64,000 nt of DNA, from positions 5,146,001 through 5,210,000 of the forward strand of contig OZ257255.1 of NCBI GenBank assembly GCA_965279655.1, in the 5' to 3' direction. A program made the translations under genes and the position numbers. The notes beneath the pieces are model-generated. The model ran no database searches and was not told the origin of the DNA. It was given only the letters and a program-made list of their open reading frames with translations. Each line of letters begins with the position of its first letter. The stretch's first letter is position 1. Source of the DNA: SCTM01 sp965279655. Lineage in GTDB: Bacteria > Pseudomonadota > Alphaproteobacteria > Rhodospirillales > Rhodospirillaceae. Shown here in pieces: positions 8,168 to 15,488 of the stretch.

Positions 8168-9211
8168 ATGACGCCGCCGGGGGACCAAGCGACTGCGCCG
8201 GGCGCGATCGACGATCGCGATACGCTGCATACGTTGCGGCTGGCGGATATGCCCGTCGAGCATCCGACGCTCAAGCGCTCGCGGATGATCAAGAATTCCA
8301 AGCTCGATAGCGTCATCGAACTGTTTCGCGACCGGGACACCGGTTCCGGTCAGATCGAGATCGACAAGGTGCCGCAAAAGTACAACATCCCCATGTCCCA
8401 CCCGGACATGCGCATCCTATACATCCTCTCCGAGATGCCGAGCTACGACGTGTATAGCTTGCGCGTCGCGCTCCGGACGGCCGGGATCGAGGTCAACAAT
8501 CAGGAAGCGCTCAAGCTCTCCCCGGCCAAGGTCGCCGAACTTGCCGTGTTCATGAAGAAGTTCACGCGGCCGCTGCTGATGCAGGTGTATGGCGACGAGG
8601 CGCAGAAGATCGAAAGCTTCGCCGACGTCATCCAACTCTTCCGCGATCCCGACGTGCAGAAGGCCCGGCACAAATTGACGCTGCTGGCCGGAAAGCTTGG
8701 CATCGAGATCACGGCGATCCCGCGGTTTCTGGAAGACTATGCCGACATCTTCATGTCGATCTCCTACTACCGCCAATGTCTCGACCGGGTGACCCCGCAC
8801 GTGGAAGATTTCTTCCAGGCGTTGAACGATCTGCGGAAGAACTTTCAGACAAAGAACAATCCGCAGTTCATCGTCGCCGCGAAGGAAATGGAGCAGACGT
8901 TCGGATCGCTCCTCATATCCGTGACTACGAAGCTCGATAGCTTTGACCGGCGCACCAAGGACATGTGGAGCGACCTGTCCGCGGAGCGCTTCCGCAAGAT
9001 CGAGGCGGTCATCAAGACATTCCATCAGATGATGGGCGGCATCCTGTGCTCGCTCACCGTCAAGATGGACGCCTGGGTTGATCTGTTCCCGGCGCGGAAC
9101 ATCGGAGGGCCCGGTCGTCGCGTCGAGTTCATCCTCGGCGACATGCGCACCGGCTTGCAGCGCATCCGCGATATCGAAGCCAGCGCGCCGAATCCCGCGA
9201 CTGACACATAA
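8168..9211 (+). CDS. Unknown soluble alpha-helical protein
   Basis: 347 residues, not recognised. It has no signal peptide or membrane span. The sequence is rich in charged helices, with two similar-looking segments (KLDSVIELFRDRD at about 44-56 and ESFADVIQLFRDPDVQKAR at about 155-172), which suggests an internal repeat of an ELFRD/QLFRD motif. The middle and C-terminal parts (SYYRQCLDRVTPHVEDFFQ, FDRRTKDMWSDLSAERF) look like a helical bundle. It follows two response regulator genes on the same strand, 65 bases after the CheY-like one, and may be a signalling effector or partner. No catalytic motif is evident. Confidence 0.75.
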   Translation: MTPPGDQATAPGAIDDRDTLHTLRLADMPVEHPTLKRSRMIKNSKLDSVIELFRDRDTGSGQIEIDKVPQKYNIPMSHPDMRILYILSEMPSYDVYSLRVALRTAGIEVNNQEALKLSPAKVAELAVFMKKFTRPLLMQVYGDEAQKIESFADVIQLFRDPDVQKARHKLTLLAGKLGIEITAIPRFLEDYADIFMSISYYRQCLDRVTPHVEDFFQALNDLRKNFQTKNNPQFIVAAKEMEQTFGSLLISVTTKLDSFDRRTKDMWSDLSAERFRKIEAVIKTFHQMMGGILCSLTVKMDAWVDLFPARNIGGPGRRVEFILGDMRTGLQRIRDIEASAPNPATDT

Positions 9212-9253
9212 TTTCGCGGCTCCCGAACAAAAGCCCACGCGTTCGTCTGAATC

Positions 9254-9273
9254 CCGCGGTGTTCACGCCGCGG
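9254..9273 (+). terminator. GC-rich hairpin after the unknown signalling-cluster gene
   Basis: CCGCGGTG, loop TTCA, CGCCGCGG forms an 8-bp stem (one G-T wobble) 43 bases after the stop at 9211 and before the porin gene. It lacks a T-run, so it may be only a weak or factor-dependent terminator or an mRNA-stabilising hairpin. Confidence 0.35.
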
Positions 9274-9322
9274 TGATTGCAGCTGTGCGCGCGACCGATG
9301 GCCAGCGCTCCGGGGCCAAGGT

Positions 9323-10540
9323 ATGAGAAAAAGACAGGTGCGGTGCGGGGGATGGATGCAGCGGTTCTGGGGGCGGCTCTCGTTGGCCGGTGCGCTGATG
9401 TTGCCTGGCGTTACCGAGGCCGAGGGCGACCGTCCAATCGATCTCGATGCGCGGTACATCGCCGACGTTCTGCACGTCGCGCACGGCGGTCTGCGCGGCG
9501 GAACCAGGTACATTGACGAACTCCAACTGACGGCATCTATCGATTCCTCTGCGCTCGGCTGGAGCGGAGGCGAGTTGTTCGTGCATGGCATGGCCAACAC
9601 CGCCGGGAATTTCGGCGACCTGCATCTCGGCGAATTTCAGAAAGTCAGCAATATCGATACACGTCCCGCCGTTCATCTCTATGAGGCTTGGTACGAACAC
9701 CAACTCGCGAATGATCGTCTCTCGTTGCGCGCGGGTCTCTACGATTTCAACAGCGAGTTCGATGCAAATCCGCCGGCGAAGTTGTTTCTGCAATCCTCGC
9801 ACGGTATCGGCGTTGAGATCGCGCAGACTGGCCAGAACGGCCCATCCATCTTTCCGGTGACGTCGTTGGCGGCGCGCCTGGCGTGGCATGCGGAGGGCTA
9901 TTACGTCCAGGCGGCGGTTCTCGATGGTGTCCCGGGCGATCCCGCGGATGTTCGCCGGACCGCGATCAAGCTTGGCGGCGGCGATGGCGCGCTCTTGGCG
10001 GTCGAAGGCGGATACCAGTGGGATCGTGGCGGCTTCGCGCTCGGCGCTTGGGGCTATACCGCGAAGTTCGACGACCTGCTGCGCACGGATGGGGCGGGCG
10101 ATCCGATAAAGCGCTCCGACAACCGCGGTATTTACGGCTACGCCAATACCACGCTCACCGGCGAGACCTCTGGCCGCCACCTGGATGTATTCCTGCGGGT
10201 AGGTGTTGCGCAATCGGCCATCAATCCAGTCTCTACCTTCACCGGCGCGGGTTTGGTGCTTGAGAGGCCGTTTGTGAGCCGTCCGGACGACAGCGCCGGG
10301 ATCGCCATTGCCATTGCGAAGACGGGCGACCCGTTTCGTCGCGCCGGGATTCTCGCGGGGAGCCCCGTGTCGGGCGCCGAAACGACGATCGAAGCGACCT
10401 ATCGCGCGCAGATCACGCCGTGGTTCGTCGTACAACCGGATGTGCATGTTGTGTTCCATCCTGGTTTCGATCCGACCCGCCGTCATGCCGTTGTGGTTGG
10501 CGCGCGGTTCGAGATCAGCCCCTTCGCCTTGCTGCATTGA
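9323..10540 (+). CDS. OprB-like carbohydrate-selective outer-membrane porin
   Basis: 405 residues. After a signal peptide ending near GVTEA, the protein is built of alternating amphipathic beta strands and ends with a C-terminal strand (RHAVVVGARFEISPFALLH). Segments such as HLYEAWYEHQL, LSLRAGLYDFNSEFDAN, RLAWHAEGYYVQAAVLDGVPGDP and the closing TIEATYRAQITPWFVVQPDVH strand are hallmarks of the OprB family. These form outer-membrane barrels for passive uptake of sugars. No sugar permease is adjacent, so the substrate is open. Start ATG at 9323 gives a basic n-region (MRKRQVR) followed by a hydrophobic core. trxC follows 40 bases later. Confidence 0.85.
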   Translation: MRKRQVRCGGWMQRFWGRLSLAGALMLPGVTEAEGDRPIDLDARYIADVLHVAHGGLRGGTRYIDELQLTASIDSSALGWSGGELFVHGMANTAGNFGDLHLGEFQKVSNIDTRPAVHLYEAWYEHQLANDRLSLRAGLYDFNSEFDANPPAKLFLQSSHGIGVEIAQTGQNGPSIFPVTSLAARLAWHAEGYYVQAAVLDGVPGDPADVRRTAIKLGGGDGALLAVEGGYQWDRGGFALGAWGYTAKFDDLLRTDGAGDPIKRSDNRGIYGYANTTLTGETSGRHLDVFLRVGVAQSAINPVSTFTGAGLVLERPFVSRPDDSAGIAIAIAKTGDPFRRAGILAGSPVSGAETTIEATYRAQITPWFVVQPDVHVVFHPGFDPTRRHAVVVGARFEISPFALLH

Positions 10541-10580
10541 ATCGGCCGAACAGGCTGGAGTTTCCCGCGTTCAGGCCTAT

Positions 10581-11033
10581 ATGAGCGATATGCCCAAACC
10601 GGTTCATCTCGTCTGCGCCCATTGTGACGCGGTCAACCGCGTCCCCGCCGATCGTCTGGGCGGCGGCGGGAACTGCGGCGTGTGCCACAAGCCCCTTTTC
10701 GATGGGCATCCTGCTGCGTTGAGCGAAGCGCGCTTCGCCAAGCACATCGAACGCAACGATCTGCCGGTGGTGGTGGATTTTTGGGCGCCCTGGTGCGGGC
10801 CATGCCGGGCCATGGCGCCGACATTCGAGCGCGTCGCCGGTACGCTCGAGCCTCACGTGCGTTTCGCGAAACTCAATACCGACGAGGCGCCAGCCGTCGC
10901 CGGGCAGTTTCAGATATCCAGCATTCCGACATTGATGGTGTTTCACGGCGGCAAAGTCGTCGCCCGCACGGCTGGCGCGTTGCCGTATCAACAACTCATC
11001 GATTGGGTTCGCGGCGCGATCCCGAACACCTAG
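10581..11033 (+). CDS. trxC: Thioredoxin 2 (zinc-ribbon thioredoxin)
   Basis: 150 residues. The N-terminal zinc ribbon has the cysteine pairs Cys12/Cys15 and Cys32/Cys35. The thioredoxin fold follows, with the active site WCGPC (Cys72/Cys75) and the cis-proline in SSIPTLMVF. It reduces protein disulfides in the cytosol, and in characterised bacteria TrxC responds to oxidative stress. The start at 10581 is chosen because the zinc-ribbon module begins directly after it; the open frame extends upstream into the porin gene but without family similarity. It is convergent with cspA. Confidence 0.95.
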   Translation: MSDMPKPVHLVCAHCDAVNRVPADRLGGGGNCGVCHKPLFDGHPAALSEARFAKHIERNDLPVVVDFWAPWCGPCRAMAPTFERVAGTLEPHVRFAKLNTDEAPAVAGQFQISSIPTLMVFHGGKVVARTAGALPYQQLIDWVRGAIPNT

Positions 11034-11062
11034 GCATCTCGACGACACATTTCGAATAAATA

Positions 11063-11090
11063 ACGGCCCGCCCCTTGCGAGGCGAGCCGT
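11063..11090 (-). terminator. Intrinsic terminator of the cold-shock gene
   Basis: On the minus strand ACGGCTCGCC and GGCGGGCCGT form a 10-bp stem with an 8-base loop, followed by TTATTTATT. The one non-Watson-Crick position is a T-G wobble on the minus strand but a C-A mismatch on the plus strand, so it serves the minus-strand gene best. A second hairpin lies at 11102-11130 between it and the stop codon. Confidence 0.65.
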
Positions 11091-11101
11091 CTATTCGTCT
11101 G

Positions 11102-11130
11102 GCGCAATGCTGCTCGTTAGCAGCGTGCGC
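11102..11130 (-). other. Stable hairpin in the 3' untranslated region of the cold-shock gene
   Basis: TGCTGCT and AGCAGCG pair around a CGTT loop, and the stem extends through GCGCA/TGCGC with a single bulged base. It begins 15 bases past the stop codon (stop 11145-11147) and before the terminator, so it may protect the transcript's 3' end. Confidence 0.45.
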
Positions 11131-11144
11131 AAACCTTGCGGGAC

Positions 11145-11348
11145 TTAGGCCGACTTCAGGTTAGCGGCAGCGGACTTTCCGCGCTCGCTGACGAGGTCGT
11201 AGGACACCCGCTGGCCTTCGACGAGCGTATCCATTCCGGCGCGTTCCACCGCCGTGATGTGCACGAACACGTCCTTACCGCCGTCGCTCGGCTGGACAAA
11301 GCCGTAGCCCTTCACCTTGTTGAACCACTTAACAGTACCGACAGCCAT
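11145..11348 (-). CDS. CspA-family cold-shock protein
   Basis: 67 residues, the normal size of a single cold-shock domain. RNP1 (KGYGFVQP) and RNP2 (DVFVHI) nucleic-acid-binding motifs are intact, as is the opening GTVKWFN. It binds single-stranded RNA or DNA and acts as an RNA chaperone. A perfect AAGGAGG ribosome site sits 6 bases before the ATG. The promoter candidate at 11508-11537 implies a leader of roughly 150 bases, like other cold-inducible csp mRNAs. A family symbol is withheld because several csp paralogues usually exist. Confidence 0.95.
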   Translation of the reverse strand: MAVGTVKWFNKVKGYGFVQPSDGGKDVFVHITAVERAGMDTLVEGQRVSYDLVSERGKSAAANLKSA

Positions 11349-11507
11349 CTAGGCCTCCTTGGATGCAGGAGGCTGGCAATCCGCACGGTGCCCCCCGCGA
11401 TGTCGCCACGCACACGTCGCGCGGCCGCCGACAACCTGGGTTTTTGGGGAGTTGAGAGGCAGGTCTTGTAGCCAGCAAGCTCGTGCCAAAACGTCGATTG
11501 CCGCATA

Positions 11508-11537
11508 ATTAACGCATAGGAATGCGCAAAAAGTCAA
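11508..11537 (-). promoter_or_regulatory. Candidate sigma-70 promoter of the cold-shock gene
   Basis: On the minus strand TTGACT (11537-11532) is followed after 18 bases by GTTAAT (11513-11508). Transcription would start near 11501, about 150 bases before the ATG at 11348. The long leader suits a cold-shock mRNA. The rest of this 285-base gap shows no gene. Confidence 0.45.
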
Positions 11538-11633
11538 CGTTACGAGCGCTTTGAGCGACCTTCGCGGAAAGCCAACGCCGTGTGGCGACACCATCAATAG
11601 TAGTGCGCTGGGTTCCCCTCACACCACGCGTGG

Positions 11634-12875
11634 CTAGCGACGAACGGGCGCGTCCGGCCTCACGGCGGGCAGCACCGGACGCTCCGGCACCATGACATCT
11701 GGACGCTGCGGAAGTTGAGGCCGCTCGAGCGGACGATCCGGCGGTGTTGTGGGCCGTTGCTCTCCGGGCCTGTCGGGGCGCAGTGCGTTGCGGGGTGTCA
11801 AAGCGTTGGGGACTTGTGACGCCGGCGGTACCGCGACGATCGGCGCATCCATGCCGCGCAACGGCCGGTCGGGATTTATCGGAATCGCAGGTCGGGTCAC
11901 GCTTTGTGCGGTAAAGGCGCGGCCGTCCAAATGCCCGTCAGCTTGAACCGCTTCGCCCGCGCGCGCGGCATTCCGCATCACGTCCTCGTTCAGCCGCACA
12001 GCTGTCCCGCTCACGCGGCTGAGTTCGGCTTCCACCCGTGTGGCATCCGCTTGGACGGACACCGCACGCACTGCCGTTGAGAAGGGCGAAGCCAGATCCA
12101 CGCGGGTCTCGCGGGATACCAGGGTCGCCGCCGCCAAGTCCCCGCGCACCACAACGCGCTGCCCGACCTCAAGGCCGGTGGCGTCGATGACAAGGCCGCC
12201 GAGGCGGAGCTTGCCATTGTCGCCTGGTTGCAGCTCGCCGCTGACCAGTACGCGCTGGCCGCGGCTCAGGCGTGTGATCGCGCTGCCCACGATCGATCCG
12301 TCGGCGCGACGCAGGCCGGAGACCGCGACCCAGTCTCCCGTGCGGAGGCGTGGAATATTCGCGTTTGGCCCGACGCCCGCCGCGCTCACGTTTTGGCCGG
12401 CCACGACTAGTGTCTGGCGATCGTCCGAAATGCGCTCCACCGGACCCGCCACGGCCACCCGCACCGCGATACTGGCAGCGACCAGGGTGTCATTCGCACG
12501 ATAGGCTTCGATCTCGACCACCTGCCCGAGCTGAACGTCGGCACGCTTCGCCGGGACACCCTCCACGGTCACTTCGGTCTTGCGGTCGATCTCCACTTCG
12601 TAGCCGTTGACGCAGACGGATGCGAAGCCGGTCACCACACCGATGATGCCGGTACCGCCAAGTCCCCGTTCATCGGCCCGAGCCATCACGCCCGTACCGC
12701 CCAGCCCGCGCTGGTCCTGCAATTCGGCGCGAGACACCAACCGCTGTAGGGCGTCCGAGGGGCTGCCGCGGCCATCGCGCGGTGCGAGGCGGCACGCGGC
12801 CGGATCAGCGGCCTCTGCGCCGGCGGAGAAGAGAGCGAGAGCCAACAGGCCGAGGACGGCGCGTCCGAAGGCCAT
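11634..12875 (-). CDS. Exported DUF5666-domain protein
   Basis: 413 residues from ATG at 12875. A signal peptide (AVLGLLALALFSAGAEA) is followed by a tandem RGLGGTG motif (about residues 55-80) and then several beta-barrel repeats typed as DUF5666, with recurring phrases such as GQVVEIEAYR, GDWVAVSGLR, GQRVLVSGEL and GQRVVVRGDL. The last 110 residues are proline/arginine-rich and probably disordered. It is probably periplasmic; function is unknown. It starts 1 base after the stop of the DUF6502 gene, so the two are co-transcribed, an arrangement I know from other proteobacteria. A longer upstream frame is rejected because it overlaps that gene. Confidence 0.82.
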   Translation of the reverse strand: MAFGRAVLGLLALALFSAGAEAADPAACRLAPRDGRGSPSDALQRLVSRAELQDQRGLGGTGVMARADERGLGGTGIIGVVTGFASVCVNGYEVEIDRKTEVTVEGVPAKRADVQLGQVVEIEAYRANDTLVAASIAVRVAVAGPVERISDDRQTLVVAGQNVSAAGVGPNANIPRLRTGDWVAVSGLRRADGSIVGSAITRLSRGQRVLVSGELQPGDNGKLRLGGLVIDATGLEVGQRVVVRGDLAAATLVSRETRVDLASPFSTAVRAVSVQADATRVEAELSRVSGTAVRLNEDVMRNAARAGEAVQADGHLDGRAFTAQSVTRPAIPINPDRPLRGMDAPIVAVPPASQVPNALTPRNALRPDRPGEQRPTTPPDRPLERPQLPQRPDVMVPERPVLPAVRPDAPVRR

Positions 12876-12876
12876 G

Positions 12877-13755
12877 TCAGCGCGGCTCCTGCTTCGCGTC
12901 TTCGTCCGGACCCTCGTAGTAGTACAGGCCCAAGGCCATGCGCTGGTGCGCGTCGGGCTTGTCGGCATCCTGGTCTGCGCGCTTGAGCGCTTCCTTGTTG
13001 AGGGTTAGCAGCGCCGTCATGCCCAATTCCCGTGCGCGCTTGCGCAGCACGGCCAAGCTCTCCGGCGTGAGACGGTCGTAGTAGACGGCGCGTTCGAACA
13101 GCGGCACGCCGTCGCCGAGCAAGTTGTGAACGCTTGTGGCGATGTGATCGGCCACATTCCGCCCGAGGTAATAGGCTTTTTCATCGAAGCCTTCCTGCGG
13201 GACGAACGCGTCGGAATTGAGGCGGATCAGGCCGGCCTCGTCCACGGACACGATCCCGAGCCGAAGCCACTCATCCAGGATCACCCGAGGCCTCACATCG
13301 CTGGAGACCGTGCGCACAAGGTCGTCGAACGAGGGCTTCTTCGGATCGTCAGATGCGCGCGGCAACGGCGCCGGCCCACCCTTGCGGGCGCGAAAGCGTG
13401 CATCGCCGGTCCAGATGCCGATCAGCCGCGCGCCGAGAGACACCGACGGCGGCGGCGATTGATCCGGCGGCGGTTCGCTCTGAATCCGCTTGATGTCTTT
13501 GCGCTGAAGCCCGGTTATGACACTCAGGCGACTTACGGTCGCCGCGTCGCGGTCATTACCGAATGACTCATCGGCAACCGAGACGTAGACCGTCTTTAGC
13601 AAATTGGTGAGATAGGGGAGGGTGACACCCCGCGCGATCAGAAGTCGCACCAACGGCCGCGCGAGCCGCGTGATGGCGCGGATCAGCGTTGGCGAAGGTT
13701 CTCCTGGCGCGGTTCGTCCCGAACGAGATCCGCCCGATCGTGGCGATATCGACAT
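12877..13755 (-). CDS. DUF6502 family protein, putative DNA-binding regulator
   Basis: 292 residues from ATG at 13755. The N-terminal third (LIRAITRLARPLVRLLIARG, then LPYLTNLLKTVYVSVADE) leads to a helix-turn-helix-like stretch at about 85-105 (TVSRLSVITGLQRKDIKRI). The rest fits DUF6502, a family without known function. There is no signal peptide or membrane span, so it is cytosolic. It heads an operon with the DUF5666 gene. Two 17-bp palindromes lie in the 149-base gap between it and the divergent GT2 gene, so autoregulation, with control of both neighbours, is a reasonable inference. An upstream extension to 13815 would overlap one palindrome and is less likely. Confidence 0.75.
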   Translation of the reverse strand: MSISPRSGGSRSGRTAPGEPSPTLIRAITRLARPLVRLLIARGVTLPYLTNLLKTVYVSVADESFGNDRDAATVSRLSVITGLQRKDIKRIQSEPPPDQSPPPSVSLGARLIGIWTGDARFRARKGGPAPLPRASDDPKKPSFDDLVRTVSSDVRPRVILDEWLRLGIVSVDEAGLIRLNSDAFVPQEGFDEKAYYLGRNVADHIATSVHNLLGDGVPLFERAVYYDRLTPESLAVLRKRARELGMTALLTLNKEALKRADQDADKPDAHQRMALGLYYYEGPDEDAKQEPR

Positions 13756-13796
13756 GTGGTGTGCAAGCTCCCGACGTCGTCCATCATATCGCGACC

Positions 13797-13813
13797 GTGG
13801 GCAAAAAGCCCAC
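13797..13813. promoter_or_regulatory. 17-bp palindromic operator-like site, copy 1
   Basis: GTGGGC-AAAAA-GCCCAC, a perfect 6+5+6 palindrome. It lies 42 bases upstream of the DUF6502 start, close to the -35 side of a TATGAT-like box on the minus strand (13788-13783). Copy 2 is 61 bases away centre to centre, close to six helical turns. Confidence 0.6.
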
Positions 13814-13823
13814 AAGTTTCCGG

Positions 13824-13852
13824 TTGACGTCGTCCGCGCCCGCTTCTAGGCT
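13824..13852 (+). promoter_or_regulatory. Candidate sigma-70 promoter of the second GT2 gene
   Basis: TTGACG (13824-13829), a 17-base spacer and TAGGCT (13847-13852). Transcription would start near 13859, at the left edge of palindrome copy 2, so a protein bound there should block it. The promoter is flanked by the two palindromes. Confidence 0.5.
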
Positions 13853-13857
13853 CGGTC

Positions 13858-13874
13858 GTGGGTAAAAAACCCAC
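13858..13874. promoter_or_regulatory. 17-bp palindromic operator-like site, copy 2
   Basis: GTGGGT-AAAAA-ACCCAC, the same 6+5+6 pattern as copy 1 with a compensatory change in both arms (C/G to T/A). The paired change keeps the symmetry and argues for selection on the palindrome. It covers the predicted transcription start of the GT2 gene at 13905. Confidence 0.6.
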
Positions 13875-13904
13875 AAATAGGCGCTGGATCTGGAGAATCC
13901 CTGT

Positions 13905-14657
13905 ATGCAAGACCTGAAGGCGCCGGGCGCCGATGGTGCGGCCATGACGCCGGTGATGCCCAATCTGTCGATTGTCGTGCCCACCTACAACGAAGCAACG
14001 AATGTCCCGCTGTTGATCGCGAAGCTCGAGGAGGCCTTGGCCGGCCACGCCTGGGAAATCGTCTTTGTGGACGATGATTCCGCCGACGACACGTCTGGCG
14101 TCGTCGCCCGCGTCGGGATGGAGAAGCCACATATCCGCTGCATCCGCAGGATCGGGCGGCGCGGGTTGTCCTCGGCGGTGATTGAAGGTGCTCTCAGCTG
14201 TGAGGCGCCTTTCATCGCGGTCATGGACGCGGACTTGCAGCACGATGAGCGCATCTTGCCGGATATGTTGCGGTTGCTGAATCGCGGTGACGTCGACCTC
14301 GCTATCGGCTCGCGTTACGTCGGCGGCGGAGGCGTGGGGGAGTGGAGCCGTATCCGCCAGGGACTCAGTTGGGTCGCCACTGTGCTCAGCAGGCTCATCG
14401 TGAGTGCCGCGCTTCGCGATCCGATGAGCGGATTCTTCATGGTGCGCCGGGTGTCGTTCCTCACCGCATTGAGCCACCTCTCGGGCCGTGGCTACAAGAT
14501 TATGCTCGATCTGCTTGCATCTTCACCGCAGCCCTTGCGTTTCGTCGAAGTGCCCTATGAGTTCCAACCGCGTCTTCACGGCGAGAGCAAGTTGAGCGCC
14601 CGCGTGCTGTACGAATATGCCGCGATGATCGTGCGCAAGAAGCTTCAGCGCGCCTAA
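13905..14657 (+). CDS. GT2 polyprenyl-phosphate sugar transferase (DPM1-like, no GtrA domain)
   Basis: 250 residues with a complete dolichol-phosphate mannosyltransferase-like domain: SIVVPTYNEATNVPLL, FVDDDSADDT, VMDADLQHDE, GSRYVGGGGVGEW, DPMSGFFMVRR and HGESKL. It is clearly paralogous to the protein at 3016-4143 but ends after the catalytic domain (VRKKLQRA), so it has no membrane spans. It should load a sugar onto polyprenyl phosphate at the cytosolic face. It is divergent from the DUF6502 gene and shares its palindrome-containing promoter region. Its stop overlaps the convergent TonB-domain gene by four bases. Confidence 0.88.
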   Translation: MQDLKAPGADGAAMTPVMPNLSIVVPTYNEATNVPLLIAKLEEALAGHAWEIVFVDDDSADDTSGVVARVGMEKPHIRCIRRIGRRGLSSAVIEGALSCEAPFIAVMDADLQHDERILPDMLRLLNRGDVDLAIGSRYVGGGGVGEWSRIRQGLSWVATVLSRLIVSAALRDPMSGFFMVRRVSFLTALSHLSGRGYKIMLDLLASSPQPLRFVEVPYEFQPRLHGESKLSARVLYEYAAMIVRKKLQRA

Positions 14658-15466
14658 CGGCTAGGTTGGCTTGCCGGCGGCGTGATTGTGATTTTGCGGC
14701 CGGTCGCCAGGGCTGTCCGCAACGTCTCGACTGTTCTGCGCAGGTCCAGCGTTTGAGGCGTATCCGATGGATTCCAGGCATCGAAGGCCTGCACTGCCTT
14801 CGGAAAATCCGACGCATTAATCGCGGTCATCACCATGAGCAGAGAAAGCGCGTCGCGCATCGTGGCGCCCAGGTGTGGCGTGATCGACAGCGCACGGTCA
14901 AGACACTCAACCGCGCCTTTGAAATCCTGCTTCCCGGCTGCGACTTGGCCGCGCATCCCTTCGAGCGTTGCCAATTCCACCAGGTTGAGACCCCCAGCGC
15001 GGCCGAGCGTGTTGATCATCTTTGCCGCCACATCCCACTGCCGTGCCCAGACCTGCTCACTGATCGCGGCCAGCGGTCCGGCATAGGCATCGCGGACCGC
15101 CATGCTTTCGGTCAGCGCGAAGCTGAGGAGAATACGGTTATCGCCCTGCGGCACCGCAGCGTCGTTCTCCATGCGCGGTGTGTAGACCCACTTCGCCACG
15201 GCGTTCTGGGCGCTCTTGTCGAACAGGCCGCGCGGAAACGAGCTGATGACGTTGATGTCGGATGTCGTTCCCTCGGGCGTGATGGCAAACCGCACCTGTA
15301 CCCAACCTTCGTCGCCGCGTTCCACCGCTTTGGCGGGGTAGCGCGGTGGGACGCGCTTAACGAGCGCGGCCGGTATGACCTTAGAGGGCGCAGGCGGTTG
15401 GGCATGGCTCGCTACCGCGAGGGCCATGCTTATCAGGAACACAATCAGGGTGGCGACGCGATGCAC
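14654..15466 (-). CDS. Periplasmic TonB C-terminal domain protein
   Basis: 270 residues: signal peptide to about AVASHA, then a TonB C-terminal domain (about 30-115: VPPRYPAKAVERGDEGWVQV, FAITPEGTTSDINVI and the AVAKWVYTPRMEN segment), then a helical region of about 140 residues that may be tetratricopeptide-like (AKMINTLGRAGGLNLVELA, GAVECLDRALSITPHLG). Unlike true TonB it lacks the long proline-rich spanner, so it is more likely a periplasmic adaptor than the energy transducer. It lies 22 bases downstream of the FAD oxidase gene on the same strand and is probably co-transcribed. Confidence 0.8.
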   Translation of the reverse strand: MHRVATLIVFLISMALAVASHAQPPAPSKVIPAALVKRVPPRYPAKAVERGDEGWVQVRFAITPEGTTSDINVISSFPRGLFDKSAQNAVAKWVYTPRMENDAAVPQGDNRILLSFALTESMAVRDAYAGPLAAISEQVWARQWDVAAKMINTLGRAGGLNLVELATLEGMRGQVAAGKQDFKGAVECLDRALSITPHLGATMRDALSLLMVMTAINASDFPKAVQAFDAWNPSDTPQTLDLRRTVETLRTALATGRKITITPPASQPSR

Positions 15467-15488
15467 GGCACTCCACGGCGGTGTTTGC

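Noticed and set aside
13797..13874. CRISPR or mobile-element repeats
   Set aside because: Only two short palindromes separated by promoter sequence, with no further repeats, spacers or cas genes. Operators fit better.
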